Assembly (NCBI RefSeq): GCF_000204055.1
Contig: NW_006768796.1
Location: forward strand, 370,084 to 434,083
Origin: Melampsora larici-populina 98AG31
Lineage: Eukaryota; Basidiomycota; Pucciniomycetes; Pucciniales; Melampsoraceae
Length of the DNA stretch: 64,000 nucleotides
Direction of reading: 5' to 3'
Shown: one piece after another, positions 34,167 to 46,784 of the stretch
How positions within the stretch are numbered: the first letter of the stretch is position 1
How the letters are laid out: each line of letters begins with the position of its first letter
The notes under the pieces: generated by a model
The model's database searches: none
What the model saw: only the letters and a program-made list of their open reading frames with translations
Told to the model about the DNA's origin: nothing
Translations under genes and position numbers: made by a program

Positions 34167-36200
34167 CTTTTTTAATCTATTCCCCGTCACTAAATCTTGA
34201 AACTCGATTGATTGATCTGAGTCATTTTTAAACGTGTTTTTTTGAAACCGTTTTCTTTTGACAAGTGAACTATTTTGATTACCCCAGACACCAGACAACC
34301 AATCAAAACTTGATTGGACCGCTGATAAGCAACACTTAATGGGATTTGAGCTACCCACTGACTTCATTGGTGACCCAGGATCCTTTCCAGGTTGACAAAA
34401 ACAGCGAAAGACACAATCAGAAAGTCCACCGCTGCCCATCCCGCCAAGATACAACTATAAGCCAGAAGTGCTGCCTGACACACCTGACAGTAATTTTACA
34501 TTACAAGCCAGCTGGATGTTGACCCAATTTGCCACTTCAAAACCTATTGAACTAGTGGACCCAGCAGATGCAGCGGTCACCAAGGACGCAACAATCATTT
34601 GCCAGTTTTTCAGCTCAAAACTAGCTGAATAGACGCCTCACCCACCAGTCAGCTTTGTATTCACGCCAATCTTGAATATGGAGACTTCCTCTACGGACAA
34701 AGGCAAGTCAACTGACTCACACACCAACAATGACAAAGACAAAGACAGCACAATTGCAAGACTTCAGGCAGAGATTGCTGCATTACAATCTGACAGAGAC
34801 CGTCTCAATGCACTAGAGGCCTCAATGTCACAGTTCCTCCTGGCTCAGCAATCAGCAACCAGCACAGCCCCAGCCAACAAGCACAGCCCCAGCAAACATA
34901 ACAACTACTGACACGACACGCTTCCATAGCACCATGGCACACCAACCCTCACCAGGCACACCAACGCCAGCGGGACAGAGGACAGTGTTGAGTGAAGTCA
35001 CAATACGAGGACTGCCAGTAATACCAGAAGACAATATGACACCACTACCAGGAACAACCACCACTCCACTTGTATCAAACTACTCAACTTCAGTGTTTGA
35101 ACTGAACCCGGGGTGGCAAAGACCTGACAACCTGATGGGTCCAGAAACAGCTTGACAAGTATTCTTTGCTCAGGCCATACAGCCAGCACTACAACTAGTA
35201 GCACAACCTGTGCTAGACCAGAAGATTCAACAAACAGACCGGTACGGGCTTTCAATATTAAACTATCAGAAGCCCCCAAGTTCACGGGACCAGTCAAAGA
35301 TCCGGCAGCCTTATTCAATTGGCAACAATTTGCCAAACAATGTTCTTGATTGAAACAACTAGACAACACTCAGGAGCAATTGATCATCTTAGGCTGTATC
35401 ATTGTGGAACCTTGATCTGGGAACTGGCTTCGTCAATCAGAGGAAGGACTTGTTGGACTCTCATGATCAGAGGTTAACCCTACCAACGGGATGGTTGGAT
35501 GACACTGAAAAATCGATTTGCCAGCTGAAGATGAAGCAGAACAAGGATTTCAAGATGTGCACCAATTGTGCACAAGATCTCTACACACTCATGGAAGTTG
35601 AAAGCTTGATAGGATCAAAGAACCTGGCAGAGTACGTTGTGTGGGGTGCACCGGAAGTTGTCCAGCAATGGGTCACAGATTTTCAACTCTTGAAAGTCAT
35701 GCCTTTCAAATGGCTGGAATCAGACATCTGGCTATTACTTGAATCCAGTCATATGATCTCCAAACAAAGCCTGCAAGTCAGTCAACCCGCATACCAAGCT
35801 CCTGGCATACAAAATGGAAATTCAGGCAGCATCTCATCCCTGAACGACCGTCGCACACCTGGGCAACAAGCGGACTACGTGTGGCACTTCCACCAATACC
35901 TGCAACATTTTGGTATTTGCTCAGCGCGCAGGACAAAATGTGGGAACCCACAATGTCAAGGACCAATTCAAGGTGCCTATATCACTATACCCCCTCTAAC
36001 TGTTTTTGACCCCAGACCAAGACCCCGACGTTGCTCCAACCCACCAGTCAACGCAACTTCACGTCCTACGGCACCGGCAGGGGCACCGACTCAAAGACCT
36101 GTAGGAAGACCAACCCAGCCAGTTCCAGTTAGAGCAATACACCAAGGACAATCTTTCAGTCAAGCACCGGAACCGTTTGAGAGCAAAGTAGAATGATATG
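34167..36200 (+). pseudogene. Ty3-B leader and gag, decayed
   Basis: After a roughly 500-bp leader an ATG at about 34678 opens a gag with a Ser/Asp-rich start and a coiled-coil stretch (IARLQAEIAALQSDRDRLNALE). The frame is broken at 34911, 35155, 35349 and elsewhere. A long piece, 35402-36196, holds the capsid-like part and a Pro/Arg-rich nucleocapsid-like end with CGNPQCQGP. Gag of this family resembles Ty3-A only loosely. It is non-functional. Confidence 0.7.
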
Positions 36201-36705
36201 AAGAGGCAGACCGTATTCTAGTGGCCCACATGAAGGAAGAGGAGGAATCAGGGTGTGTCAATGAAGACAAACAAAGCAAGTCGATCATCCTTGAATTGCT
36301 GATTAATGGGACTCCTTTACGTGCATTAATTGATTCTGCAGCCAAAACCAATCTGATGGCAGAAACAATGGCAAAGAAGGTGAAAATACCACGTAGACCA
36401 CTTGTGACACCCATAGGTATGAGTCTGGCCATTCCAACAGCCTCCGCCCCACATGTTATCAAAGGGCTTTGCTTTGCTATTGTAAGCTCAGCAGATCCAA
36501 AATTACAATTTGGATCTACTTTCTTCAAGGTAGCACCCTGAGGCTCAAGTTATGCCGTAATCTTAGGAACACCCTTCTTGGAATAATTTCATCTAGATTC
36601 ATCTCTCAGGAACCGCACTGTCACACATGCACCTACTAACACAGTACTTATTGAACAATCTGTTAAAAATGAAATTACGTCTGTGATGACAAAATCAATG
36701 GTATC
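36201..36705 (+). pseudogene. Ty3-B aspartic protease, active site altered
   Basis: The fragment 36221-36541 reads ILELLINGTPLRALIDSAAKTNLMAE. The catalytic DSG triplet is DSA here, whereas Ty3-A has DTG. A TGA at 36539-36541 and later breaks (YAVILGTPFLE then stop) lead into the RT region. Confidence 0.7.
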
Positions 36706-38132
36706 TTGTGTCATCCAAACCTTGAGCAAGTGCAAGCCAACCGTGATTTGACAGCAAGAGAGGAGAGGGTCTTGAGCAAATTTTCAGACCCCTTCCCGGA
36801 AGAACTGCCAGCAGTTGTTGACAAAGACCAGGATGATGTCATTCCGCCTGAAGGGCAGGATTCAGCATCCCAAGTCAGACACAAAATTGTACTCACTGAC
36901 CCAAACGTTGTGATCAACAAAAAGCAGTACAATCATCCTCAGAAGTATCTTCTGGCATGTGGAAAACTAATTGAACAGCATTTGAAAGCAGGTCAAATAA
37001 GAAAGTCAACAAGTCAATACGCCTCACCATCAATGATTATCCCCAAGAAGTACCCAAACACCCTACCACACTGGGTATGTGACTACCGGACGCTGAACAA
37101 ATACACGGTCAAAGACAGAAGTCCTCTGCCCAATGTTGATGAAGCGGTCCGACTAGTCAGTACAGGGAGTGTCTCCTCATTCATTGACCAAATTAATTCC
37201 TTCTTTCAGACAAGGATGCGGGAGGAGGACATACCATTGACTGTGGTGAAAACACCATTTGGGTTCTTTGAGTGGATGGTTATGGCAATGGGGTTGACAA
37301 ATAGACCAGCGACTCATCAAAGCAGGGTTGCAGAAGCATTAGGCAACATTATTGGAAAATATTGTGTGGTTTACATCGACGATGTGATGGTATTTTCAAA
37401 AACAGTGGAGGAGCACAAATTTCATGTGAGAGAAGTACTGAAGAGACTGAAGGCGGCAAACTTATACTGTTCAGCAACAAAAAGCAAACTGTTTTGCAAC
37501 AAAATTAACTTCCTAGGACACGAAATCAGTGCAGATGGGGTTTGCCCAGACAACACCAAGGTGGAGAAGATATCTAAATGGAAGACACCAGGATTACCAA
37601 AGCGACCATTGAAATTTTTAGGTACAGTGCAATTCCTGAAGAAATTCATTGATGGTGTCACCACGTAGGCACTCTATCACCATTGACAAGAACCAGAAGG
37701 GAACAGGAGCCCTTCAAGTGGGGTAAAAAGGAAGACAAAGCATTGGAGAACATCAAGAAAATTGTCACCACATTACCAGTACTACAACAACTTGACTATG
37801 ATTCAGAGGAACCTGTCCGGCTATTCACAAATGCCAGTGGCCATGGCCTTGGAGCAGCACAATTCCAAATCAAAAAGTGGGATCAATCCTCACCAATAAC
37901 TTACAAAAGCCGCACAATGACACCAGCAGAAAGAAACTATCCCGTGCACGAGCAAGAGCTGCTTGCAGTAGTGAATGCACTGCAAAAGTGGGAACACCTG
38001 CTGCTGGGTTTGAAAGTCAATGTAATGTCTGACCATCACTCATTGACCCATCTATTAACTCAGAAAAACCTCAGCCGTTGACAGGCACACTGGCTAGAAA
38101 CACTGTGGATGCACTCTCGAGGAGCAAACACC
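36706..38132 (+). pseudogene. Ty3-B reverse transcriptase and RNase H
   Basis: An open frame of 320 codons carries RT: SQYASPSMIIPKK, then CDYRTLNKYTVKDRSPLPN, then YIDDVMVFSK and FLGHEISADGVCPD, ending with a stop after KKFIDGVTT (37666). The next frame, 37683-38081, carries RNase H, where the first catalytic Asp context reads LFTNASGHGLGAA (Asp to Asn). It includes PVHEQELLAVV and DHHSLTHLLTQ. A TGA follows LSR at 38079. The linker ends DALSRSKH, where the TIR transposon 38133-41005 is inserted. Confidence 0.85.
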
Positions 38133-38265
38133 GCCCCCAATCACAAGTGACTGGCAGCCCAGTGCATCCCATGGCTTGAACCTTTTTTTCAGTTTTTTCT
38201 TAATTGCTTTCAAATATGTTTTCAACATGCTGTGTGACATATCTCTACCAGTTATCATGTAGATC

Positions 38266-39182
38266 TTGTCCAGTCATCAGGAGATTCCTGATCAATCATT
38301 GGCAATATCCCAACTGAGTGGTGAACAAGTGCTTGACAGGAATCTCCACATCCATAAGTATCACATTCCTTTTGAAAGTGACCCAATTATCAGACTTCCT
38401 CTGGAGTGTCAGTACAATTTGGCACCCTCAGATGATGGAAAATCCCAGTTTCCTTTTTGATGAGCACATTGACTCCATTTGAACACTTTACCTGGCAACC
38501 AAGCCGTGGCACATACAAATGGAAATCAGTGTATGTCTCCATCTCAATATCAGACATATAAAGTACAGCAGGGCAAGTTGTTACTTCAGCACTATCCCAG
38601 ACATAGCTTCTTCCAGGCCACCCCCTAAATCAGCAGACTGGCAATATTTATTTAAAGTCTATATAGTCCTTGCATCAATCCCCCATTTCAAATCTGGCAA
38701 GCCTGGATCCTCCTCTGCCAAAAAACTTGACTGCCTGCTGCAGCTCATCCAAATAGGTAACATATGTACTCTACGGTCATTCAAAGATGGTGATGGTGAA
38801 AAGATCACCAAGTTGGTTGAACAGCACCAAGCTTGCCTGGGAGATGGATGGCCACATATGATGAAAAAGCCAAATTTGCATTTTGCTGAACACATTGGCT
38901 CTATCTCCACCCTTCTTGGGCCACCTGCCTATATGGCTAGCTGGGCTGGGGAGCAGATCATTGGAAGCCTAGTTGCTGCACGTAAAAATGGAAATCAGTG
39001 TATGTCTCTATATCAATATCAGACCTGTAGAAAATTGGCTGACCTTCTTTTCCCATGCTCAGAAAGGCAGGGCCAGTCATTACTTCAGCACTATTCCAGA
39101 CGTAGCTTCTTCCAAGCCATGATCAATAACAATCACACTGCTTTTGAGAATGTTCCTATTATTGGCACTACACAAAATGTCA
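38266..39182 (+). pseudogene. Transposase-like gene fragment, C-terminal part
   Basis: The frames 38266-38460 and 38519-39199 include MMKKPNLHFAEHIGSISTLLGP followed by SWAGEQIIGSLVAA. This has the same layout as KPKFHMLVHL...FESFNG in the large basidiomycete transposase family at 11.9 kb, but belongs to a distinct lineage. The N-terminal and central parts are missing. A MITE interrupts it at 39189, and the frame resumes at about 39962. Confidence 0.55.
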
Positions 39183-39188
39183 TCTTTA

Positions 39189-39958
39189 CCGGGCGGTAAA
39201 GAAAACTACTGACATAGAAAAGTCCTGAGGCAACAGGAAGAGAGCTAAAAATCTGAAAAAATATGCACCTTGTTCCTAGATGTTGGGGCGTCATGACGAG
39301 TATTTTTTTGTATTTTACACACAGATATTGGTTAATGTACTAACAATAAAGGCTGAGAATCATCAAAAACCCACCTGTAACAATACCTGAAATTTGGCCC
39401 TTGACTTTGAAGACAGGATTTTGAAATCTTCAAACATCAATAACTTTTGCAGTTCTGGGTCAAATCACTCGATTTGAAGTGCATTAAAAAGGTGAGCCTT
39501 TCCCCTACATTTTTTGTTCAGACATCACATCTGTAGCTGGTCTAAAAAAGATCCTACAGAGCAATTCATGCAGAACTGTTTGAACATATGTAGAGTGTTT
39601 AAATGACTAGATAGCACCTTACTAACATTATGAAGTGTGAAGGAGAATAGTTCAGCTTTTGAATGAACCAAAAATCGAGTTATTTGGAGGAGAATTGCAA
39701 AAGTTATTGAAGTTTTTAGACCACAAAATATTGTCTTCATACTCATGACCCAAATTTCAGGTATTGTTACATGTGAGTTTTTGATGATTTTCAGCGTTTA
39801 TTGTTAGTGCATAAACCAATATCTGTGTGTAAAATACAAAAAAATACTCATCATGACGCCCCAACATCTAGGAACAAGGTGCATATTTTTTCAGATTTTT
39901 AGCTCTCTTCCTGTTGCCTCAGGACTTTTCTATGTCAGTAGTTTTCTTTACCGCCGGG
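39189..39958. mobile_element. 770-bp palindromic MITE with TA duplication
   Basis: The whole element is one long inverted repeat. The outer about 200 bp on each side match almost perfectly (for example GGTAAAGAAAACTACTGACA and TAGATGTTGGGGCGTCATGA), while the inner parts are more diverged. TA dinucleotides flank it (39187-39188, 39959-39960), and removing it rejoins the transposase-like frame, so a Tc1/mariner-type origin is plausible. It has no ORF of its own. Confidence 0.75.
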
Positions 39959-39960
39959 TA

Positions 39961-40474
39961 AAGATTACATTTGGTGTAGTGTGGAGAATACCTCTTAAGA
40001 AAGCAACAGACAGACTGGAAAGAAAGAAAACTCAGTCCTATTGCCTTTGGGACCCTTCAAAAGAATGGTTATATAGGGGCAGAGTACACGACACGCTCAA
40101 AATTTGATGTGACCGCAAGCATCCTCATTTCAAACAAGCCACATAGCACTTACAAGAAGACGCCTGGAAATAGCTACATCTCCTATTCCCACAACTGATG
40201 TAAATGGAAGGGCTGTATCACTGACACTATCAAGCTTCCCAGCTCTGAAAATCCACTCCTTGTTGGCCATTCATTGGTACCTCTTTCTGATGATGACAAA
40301 CACAAAAAACCGTACTATTTGTTGCCGGACTTGCTGAATGCCTCAGTGCTATGTGACAAGCATGGAGGATATCATGTCATTAAGTGTGACAAGGTTATTG
40401 GGCAGCTAGTTGTCATCAAGAACAAAAAGGTACTTTTGATATTCAAAGCAAAACGCTGTCAACGGTTGAATTGA
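39961..40474 (+). pseudogene. Transposase-like gene fragment, end
   Basis: After the MITE, frames continue with WRIPLKKATDRLERKKTQS and, at 40274-40474, PYYLLPDLLNASVLCDKHGGYHVIKCDKVIGQLVVIKNKKVLL. This looks like the C-terminal tail of the same transposase-like protein. There are several breaks. The remaining 40475-40967 has no gene. Confidence 0.45.
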
Positions 40475-41005
40475 TGAATCTGGTGAGTTTTGAATTGATT
40501 GGGTTTTTTGCTTTTGACTGAGTTTTGTTGTTTGGCCAGGGATTTGTGCAAGGCGAGGATGAGGATTGCATGGATATGGATGCATGATTGGTGCTGAATG
40601 GCTGACCGGTCATAGGATGTTGTAGATGGTCTGATATAATTGCGCTTGGGTATCCTTTTTGTTTGAACACTCTTGATTTGTCTATGATGCCAATTTGTAT
40701 CTATGGTTTTGAGAGACATTGAATCTGGACTTCACCAGTGCTTATGCGGAATTGAATCTGTCAGCTCATTATGACTCAGATATATATATACCCCATATCT
40801 CTTCAAGATTGGGTTGCCAACTTGTGGAGATCTGTTCCACACCTGGTCAAGAACATTACAATAACTAGTCAAGATATGTCTGATAACTGGTCAACAAATA
40901 TCCAAAAACTTGCCCAAGACTGCATCATGTAAGTTGAAGACCCAATTAAAAACAAATTGAGCTCAGCGGGATGCACTGGGCTGCCAGTCACTTGTGATTG
41001 GGGGC

Positions 41006-41727
41006 TGTGAAAGAAGTCTTGGCATATCAAGTAGCCGCCTCACTTGACAACAACATGATTCAATTGATTCAGGATGGATATGCTACTGACACCTTCTGTA
41101 TGAAGATTCAGAAGACCTTACCGTTACAAGAAGCCACTGAGTGGAAAGACAACCTAATGTATGTGGACAGACAACTGCTGATACCTGCAACCGGTAATCT
41201 TCGGCAGAGATTGATACAACAGACGCATTCTGGATTAGGACACCTCGGCACATTGAAAACACTCTCACAACTTTGAGAAGAATTCTTTTGGCCGGACATG
41301 TTGTCACAAGTCAAAGCATTCATGAGTTTGTGTGACAGCTGTCAGAGACTGAAGGCAAGAACAACACTACCTTCAGGCCAACTGCAGGCAACAGAAGTCC
41401 CCAAACGTCCTACGGAAGACATCAGACTTGACTTCATTGGGCCATTCCCAAAGGTTTGCGGTTACAACATGATTCTTTCATGCACTTGCCTGCTAACTGG
41501 ATTTACTAGAGCAATTCCAACGTGCCAGACGGACTCAGCAGAAGAGACAGTTCAGAGACTCTTTGGTGCCTGGCTAGCAATTTTTGGTGCCCCACAAACC
41601 ATGATTGTGGACCAAGACAAGGCCTGTACGTCTAAATTTTGCAGGAACTTAACTTATTGATGCATGTTCATGTGAACCTGGCAACATCTTACCATCTTCA
41701 AGCAGCCGGCAGGAGTGAAAAATTGAT
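41006..41727 (+). pseudogene. Ty3-B integrase, first part
   Basis: The zinc region (HSGLGHLGTLKTLSQL, a TGA at 41274-41276, CDSCQRLK), the first core Asp (LDFIGPFPKV), the second Asp (IVDQDKACTS) and the Glu region (AAGRSEKLI) are visible in two frames. The sequence then leaves Ty3 near 41728 and resumes near 47111 (KTLVQILRQLV), the DIRS-like element lying between. Confidence 0.82.
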
Positions 41728-42269
41728 CCATTCTTTTAGGTCTCCTTTTTAGAAGCCTTTTTAGAGGAAGGAAAGAGAGGTTTTTAACCAACTCTTTCCT
41801 TCACATGTATTTGACACGCTCAGGGTAGATGCTGTGCGCAAGACTTGCTCCCGAAGGAGTGAGGCTTGCTCAGCTGTGGGTGAAAGCAAAGCCTGTCTTT
41901 TTCACTCACTTGAAAGGCTCCATGTATGGAGATTCAAGAGTGCTGAAAAGATCCTCACCTAGAGAGAGAAGGCTGAGACCTTTTGAACCCATATCAGGGA
42001 ACGAGGTTCAAAGAGCAGAGACTCTGCCAAAGGGTCTCAAAGCCCGATCTCTTTGGGTCAAGATTCCTGAATCAGTGGACACTCGCATCCACGCATTAAG
42101 TATGTAGAGGAGGCGACACTCCCAACAAAGTAAAACTCAATGGCATAAAAACACATGTTTACAAAAATAAGCAGAAAAAAGTGAAGCAAAACAAAAGTTT
42201 AATAACCCAGACTAACGTTTGCTTTTTTGAGAATCATCGCAACAGAGTCTTCGCAGGAGACAAATGGTA

Positions 42270-42955
42270 GCTCTGCTAGTAGTTCTATCATAGGGCCGTA
42301 CATATTGCTTGTAGCAAGAAGAAGTCTAACGGCCTGAATGTTTTAGCGCAGGTACAGAACTTCCCATCACCAACTTAAAGGACACCCCTCCTATCCTCAA
42401 ACTGTGGCCAGACCAAGTGTTGTCGTCGCCCGGTTTGTGTTGTCTATGGAAATTTAACATGGTGGATCTATGAATGGGCCTCAGGTGATCCCCTGCTGGG
42501 AATAAAGGAGATCGCCCTTTTCCAGGCACAAGCAATAAATCCGCCTCAATTGCCGCCACTGGATCTAAAATGTTGGGTTGTCTTGACAAACGTAAGATTT
42601 GTACCTCCCCAGGACTCGCTGTCTTTGCCAGTCGCACACTGATTTCTGTGTGATTGTTGTCGTCGCTGAAAGTAACATCTTTCCTTCTAATAAAAACTGA
42701 GGGATTATCATTACAAAGAGTGAGCTCCCCTAAGCGTGCCAACCCCCAAAAACCTGTTGACAGTACTGCCTTCATACCCAGGCCAGAGGTAGTGCAAGTA
42801 CTCAATATCAATACTAGCATATGTATGTCCATCAGGGTGAGTCCTGCTCGCAGATTAGGTTTCTTTACTTCAGGTCTATCTGCCGCTTTGAACAAAAGTC
42901 GAAGTTTGTCAAGATTCACTTCCGGAAATCGTTTGTCGTGTAGCACATGCCACAT
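42270..42955 (-). pseudogene. DIRS tyrosine recombinase
   Basis: The frame 42955-42326 carries the core: LVLILSTCTTSGLG, then TGFWGLARLGELT with the first catalytic Arg, and WSGHSLRIGG with the His and second Arg. A TAG after HSGR (42326) precedes TSSCYKQYVRPY, which would hold the catalytic Tyr; TGG is the expected codon, so G-to-A there is C-to-T on the other strand. All catalytic residues seem present apart from the stop. It integrates the circular cDNA of the element. Confidence 0.75.
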
Positions 42956-43329
42956 TCATAGACCGGAAAGATACCGTTTAGTAGTTCTACACAGCACTGT
43001 GTCGTTGTCTTCGTTGTCTCTGCACCAAGACACAAAAAGGTATATGGAGTAGGTAGTAGCTGGGAATGGGGCGGGTGTTTGTGACCAGAAGTATCAATTA
43101 ATGGCTGCCACATAGTGGCGAACTGTGGATGGCGCCCAGCCGTGTGACAGGATAAACTCGCTTTCCTCATCCAACTTTTGTAAGGTTCCCGGACTGGATT
43201 GTCGCAAGACGTCATGTGCTAGCATTGAATCACTGTTTGAGTGAAAGTCTTCGTGTGTGGCTCCACCTGACGAAGGAGTGTAGCAAGATCGATAGGAATA
43301 GAGATTTGTATCATTTTGGAGGCGTCTTT

Positions 43330-43695
43330 TGAAGGGTCAAGTCCTCATGAAAGTTTGTTGGCGTCGTTGTCGTTCAATATGACCCTAACCAGGTTTAGGT
43401 CGCAGTCTGACTTGATCAGTAAATCTTGAAGGACTTTCCATTTGCTGTTCACCCAAGGGTCTTTAGACTTTCAGTTACGGGCTGCTCCCTCTGTTGTGGT
43501 ATTGTCGGTTAGGCATGATAATGTGTAACCCTTTACGTCCATCTTTGGACAGTCTCTGCCCAGGCTAATGTACGCCTTGGCTTCCCATTTGGGCTGGACC
43601 AGCCTGGGAGCCATTCGAGTTGGCCCCATGACTTCCCTATTATGATGCCTATGCCGTAGGAAGACAAAGCATCGCCCACCCAGCCTACATTTCAA
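43330..43695 (-). pseudogene. DIRS RNase H
   Basis: VKGYTLSCLTDNTTTEGAA matches the DIRS RNase H active-site region. A TGA at 43471-43473 follows GAARN; with CGA it would continue KSKDPWVNSKWKVLQDLL, another part of the domain. Between here and the recombinase (43330-42955) are broken frames encoding a connecting region (EPYKSWMRKASLSCH). Confidence 0.65.
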
Positions 43696-44917
43696 ACCTT
43701 GTAGTCTGGAATCAGTCTGGTCGGTTTCAAATTATCTAGACATACTTGCCAATACTCTACATCTTCCCTGACCTCACATGGCATTTTTCGGTAACCAGGT
43801 GTCCGCCACAACACTACCCACTTGAAATTTTCTACCAGGTAAGCTTTCAGTTGTGGTAATATTAATATCAGAAGACCTAGTTTCCCAGTAATTAACTTCT
43901 CTACGTTGTTCCTTTTGAAACATTCTTTCGACAGAAATAGTTGTATTTCTTTCTTACGTTTTTTGAGTTTCTTGGTAGGAAGGGTGACTGTTTTGTGTTC
44001 TGCATCCCATAAAAACCCTATAAACTTCTGTTTTGTTGAGAACTCAGAGCACTTAGTAACATTCGTTTTCACTCCTAAGTCTTCACTTGCTTTTACAATG
44101 TCTAGCATTGAAACATCCGATGATGCCTTCTTCACCATTAAATTGTCATCCACCCATCAAAAAGCCTCTAGCAGATTAAGTTTCCTCTTCATTAGCTCTT
44201 TCCAACCGTCAGCGGGACCTCCAAAATAATCGCATCCTGCAATGCCCCCAAAGGCTATTCTCAAGTCTATATAGATCAGACCATTAAAGTCTCTAATTGC
44301 TAAATATGGCCATTGTGACGGGTGGGTTGGGATTTGACAATATGCTCCTTCCCAGTCAAAAAGACCAATTTCTACACCTATGTCTGAAGCTTTGACAAAC
44401 TTTGCTACCACCTTAAAATCATCCCAGGTCGTTTTAAATTGATCCTTGTCCACAAATGAATTGACAGAAGGTATCCTTTCATCAAACTTCGGGAAAGACA
44501 TATCATTAATTGATCGAAAACTCCCATCTCCATTTATCACTGCACCTAACGGACTCGTCCGAAAAAATCCAAGGTTATCGAACACCTGTTGTTCTGAAAA
44601 TGGACCAAACATTCTACCGGCCAATACCTCCTTCTTTATACTTTCTTCAATTTTATGTCTCGCGTCTAAAGCTGATTTGTGATTCGGGGTGAGAAATACT
44701 GAAAGCCTTCTATGATGTGTTTAGGGATTCCTTGATGAAAACCTTCTATAAAACCGTCTAAGAGGTATAGATAGTCTGTTAAGAGACCATACCTCGCTAA
44801 CTCTCTTTCCCATACTTTCACGTTCATTTCACATTTAACCTTAGATGGCCAAATCTTTGATTTATTAAATATTTTCAGTGGTAAATTGTTTCCGATTTCT
44901 GAAATATTCCTTTTCAA
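43692..44917 (-). pseudogene. DIRS reverse transcriptase
   Basis: Three frames join. The 44917-44666 piece is the connection before RT. The 44624-44157 piece has GAVINGDGSFRSINDMSFPK, IGLFDWEGAYCQIPTHPSQW with a catalytic Asp, and FGGIAGCDYFGGPAD. The 44153-43692 piece starts WVDDNLMVKK, the YxDD-equivalent. A TGA at 44157-44159 separates the last two, and CGA would keep them in frame. The motifs fit DIRS-type RT rather than Ty3 or LINE. Confidence 0.8.
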
Positions 44918-45438
44918 TGGTATCCTACTGACAGATAAACAAGTTCTTATTCATAAGAATCTTAAATTTCATATTTTAATAACAGTCTATTACAAATTAT
45001 AAGAAAGGAAATTTCAAAAAGGTGTATCATTACAACAAATTATCGCTCACACTTTATCTTTTGAAGTCAATTGTGTTTGTTCAGGTCTGACATTTTTCTC
45101 CTTTTGATAATTTTCATCGTAATTGTTTCCTTTGTAATTTGGATTTGGATTCTGTCTACCTTTTCCTTTTTCTTATTTACTATACGGAGACGGTGATCTT
45201 CTAACGTTTCTTTGTTGATATTGATTGTTTCTTCTATTATCTTTGAAACCTTTTTGAAAACCTGGAACTTTTAAAAATGATCTGTCCTCTTCGACCTCCA
45301 CTTCTGAATCGGTCGAATTGTGATTTTTTCCAACAGGGTATCTATCACCCGTTATTGGACTGAAGCTCTCCTTCTCGTTTCCTTTTGCATAAGCTTAAAT
45401 TTTTTGAATGAAAGATTCAGTTTAATTTACATTTCAAG

Positions 45439-46784
45439 TTATAAATTTTCTAACTTACAGTTATCATATTTCATGATCCTCCCATCTCTCAATAAGTTTG
45501 TTCTAGCTAAAGCATCTTCTAGAAACTCTCCTCGTTTAACTGATGGATCTCCAGGAGCTCCATTCACATGATTACATAAGACATCGGGTCTTACTGCTAT
45601 ATCATATCTGAAGGCAGTTAACCAGCCATGTCTCATACTCAATTTTTGTACGTAATCGAAATGTTCCTGCAAGCTAAAATTTCTACAATCAGTTTGACAA
45701 TTCAAAATTTGTATCATTTTCAGCTGCTTACTCTTTTGCAAAATCCTTATGTTTATAATGATCCTCTAGATATTTTACCATTGATTGTCTCGCACGAGTC
45801 CATTCAGCAAAAGAAAGACACCATTTGTTCTTTGGGATTTGTCCCATCAATTTGTCTTTCTTTTTCGAGGTATTATTAGATGATATTAATTTATCTAATT
45901 CTATCCGCTCTTTGTTAAATATGGTTAATGGTAAATGATAGTCCAACTTCTTCAGGTGACTATCCCAAAATTCGTTAAACGCTTTTAGACCAGATCTAGA
46001 TGTTTCACCTTTTTTATAGTTCTTCAATGGGTTTATTTCATCGTTAGATTTATCTTTTGAAGAAATTTTATCACTCGTTTTTTCATCCATTGAGTTTAAA
46101 ATTCTTTCTAACAAGTCTTTATCGTTTTGTGCCAAGGCTAACTTTGCCTGTTCTATCAAAAATTCTATAAACATGGTTCCATTAGTTTCACTTCGCATTA
46201 TTGATTGTTAAACAAATCTAAATTCAAACAAGCTCCAATGAGAATTAGATTGATAACATTATATCTAATTTGGTCGTACAAGGTGATACTTGACCATTTG
46301 ATTTTTATGATCGTAGTTTCTGTACTACTTGATCAGACAGAAACAGATATTCTACTTGACTAACGTCGTAATTATCTTGTTTTGAAAACACTTGACTCAT
46401 GGAGTCGTGAATGTGGAATGGCACTTGACTAACAAGTCGTGCGGATAAATTTATATTATCATCAAAGAAAATTTCACCACTAACTTGATTTGTTTGAACC
46501 AATTTTATCATTTTTAGTCTTCTCCATTTCCATCAATGAGTCACTTGAATCTTCTGATGATAACACCAAGTCTCTATTTTTCATTTTCTCTATTATAGTT
46601 GACTCTTCTTCTTCTTCTGACTGTTGTTTTCTATTTAATTCCTCTTCATCTTCTCTAGCTATTCGTTTGTTCTCTTCTAAAGTAGTTTCAATTTGAAAAT
46701 TGTGTAAAAATTCATCTGAGTTAGGTGGAGTCGGTTCTGACGTGAACTCTGGAAGTAAACCTGAATTTCTCCTGCTTGATCTCA
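45439..46784 (-). pseudogene. DIRS gag-like ORF
   Basis: ATG at 46782-46784 opens an acidic protein (RRNSGLLPEFTSEPTPP ... EEEEESTIIEK). It shifts frame near 46485 and continues SGEIFFDDNINLSARL to 46305. A non-coding gap or intron precedes 46198. The C-terminal pieces contain ALAQNDKDLLERILNS and a conserved RHGWLTAFRYDIAVRPD segment that recurs in fungal elements of this type. The stretch 45438-44918 is basic and broken, perhaps the gag-RT linker. Confidence 0.6.

Larger units (their letters stand above)
38133..41005. mobile_element. 2.87-kb TIR transposon inserted in Ty3-B
   Basis: The first 38 bp (38133-38170) are the exact reverse complement of the last 38 bp (40968-41005), beginning GCCCCCAATCACAAGTGAC. 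The element breaks Ty3-B between RNase H and integrase, and the polyprotein resumes with VKEVLAYQVAASL. I see no convincing TSD. It encodes fragments of a transposase-like gene on the plus strand and carries a palindromic MITE (39189-39958). Perfect TIRs in an otherwise decayed element suggest fairly recent activity or helped mobility. Confidence 0.82.

Noticed and set aside
40274..40719. Separate host gene at 40.27-40.72 kb
   Set aside because: It lies inside the TIR transposon and reads as the tail of its transposase-like protein; the minus-strand frames opposite are without content.
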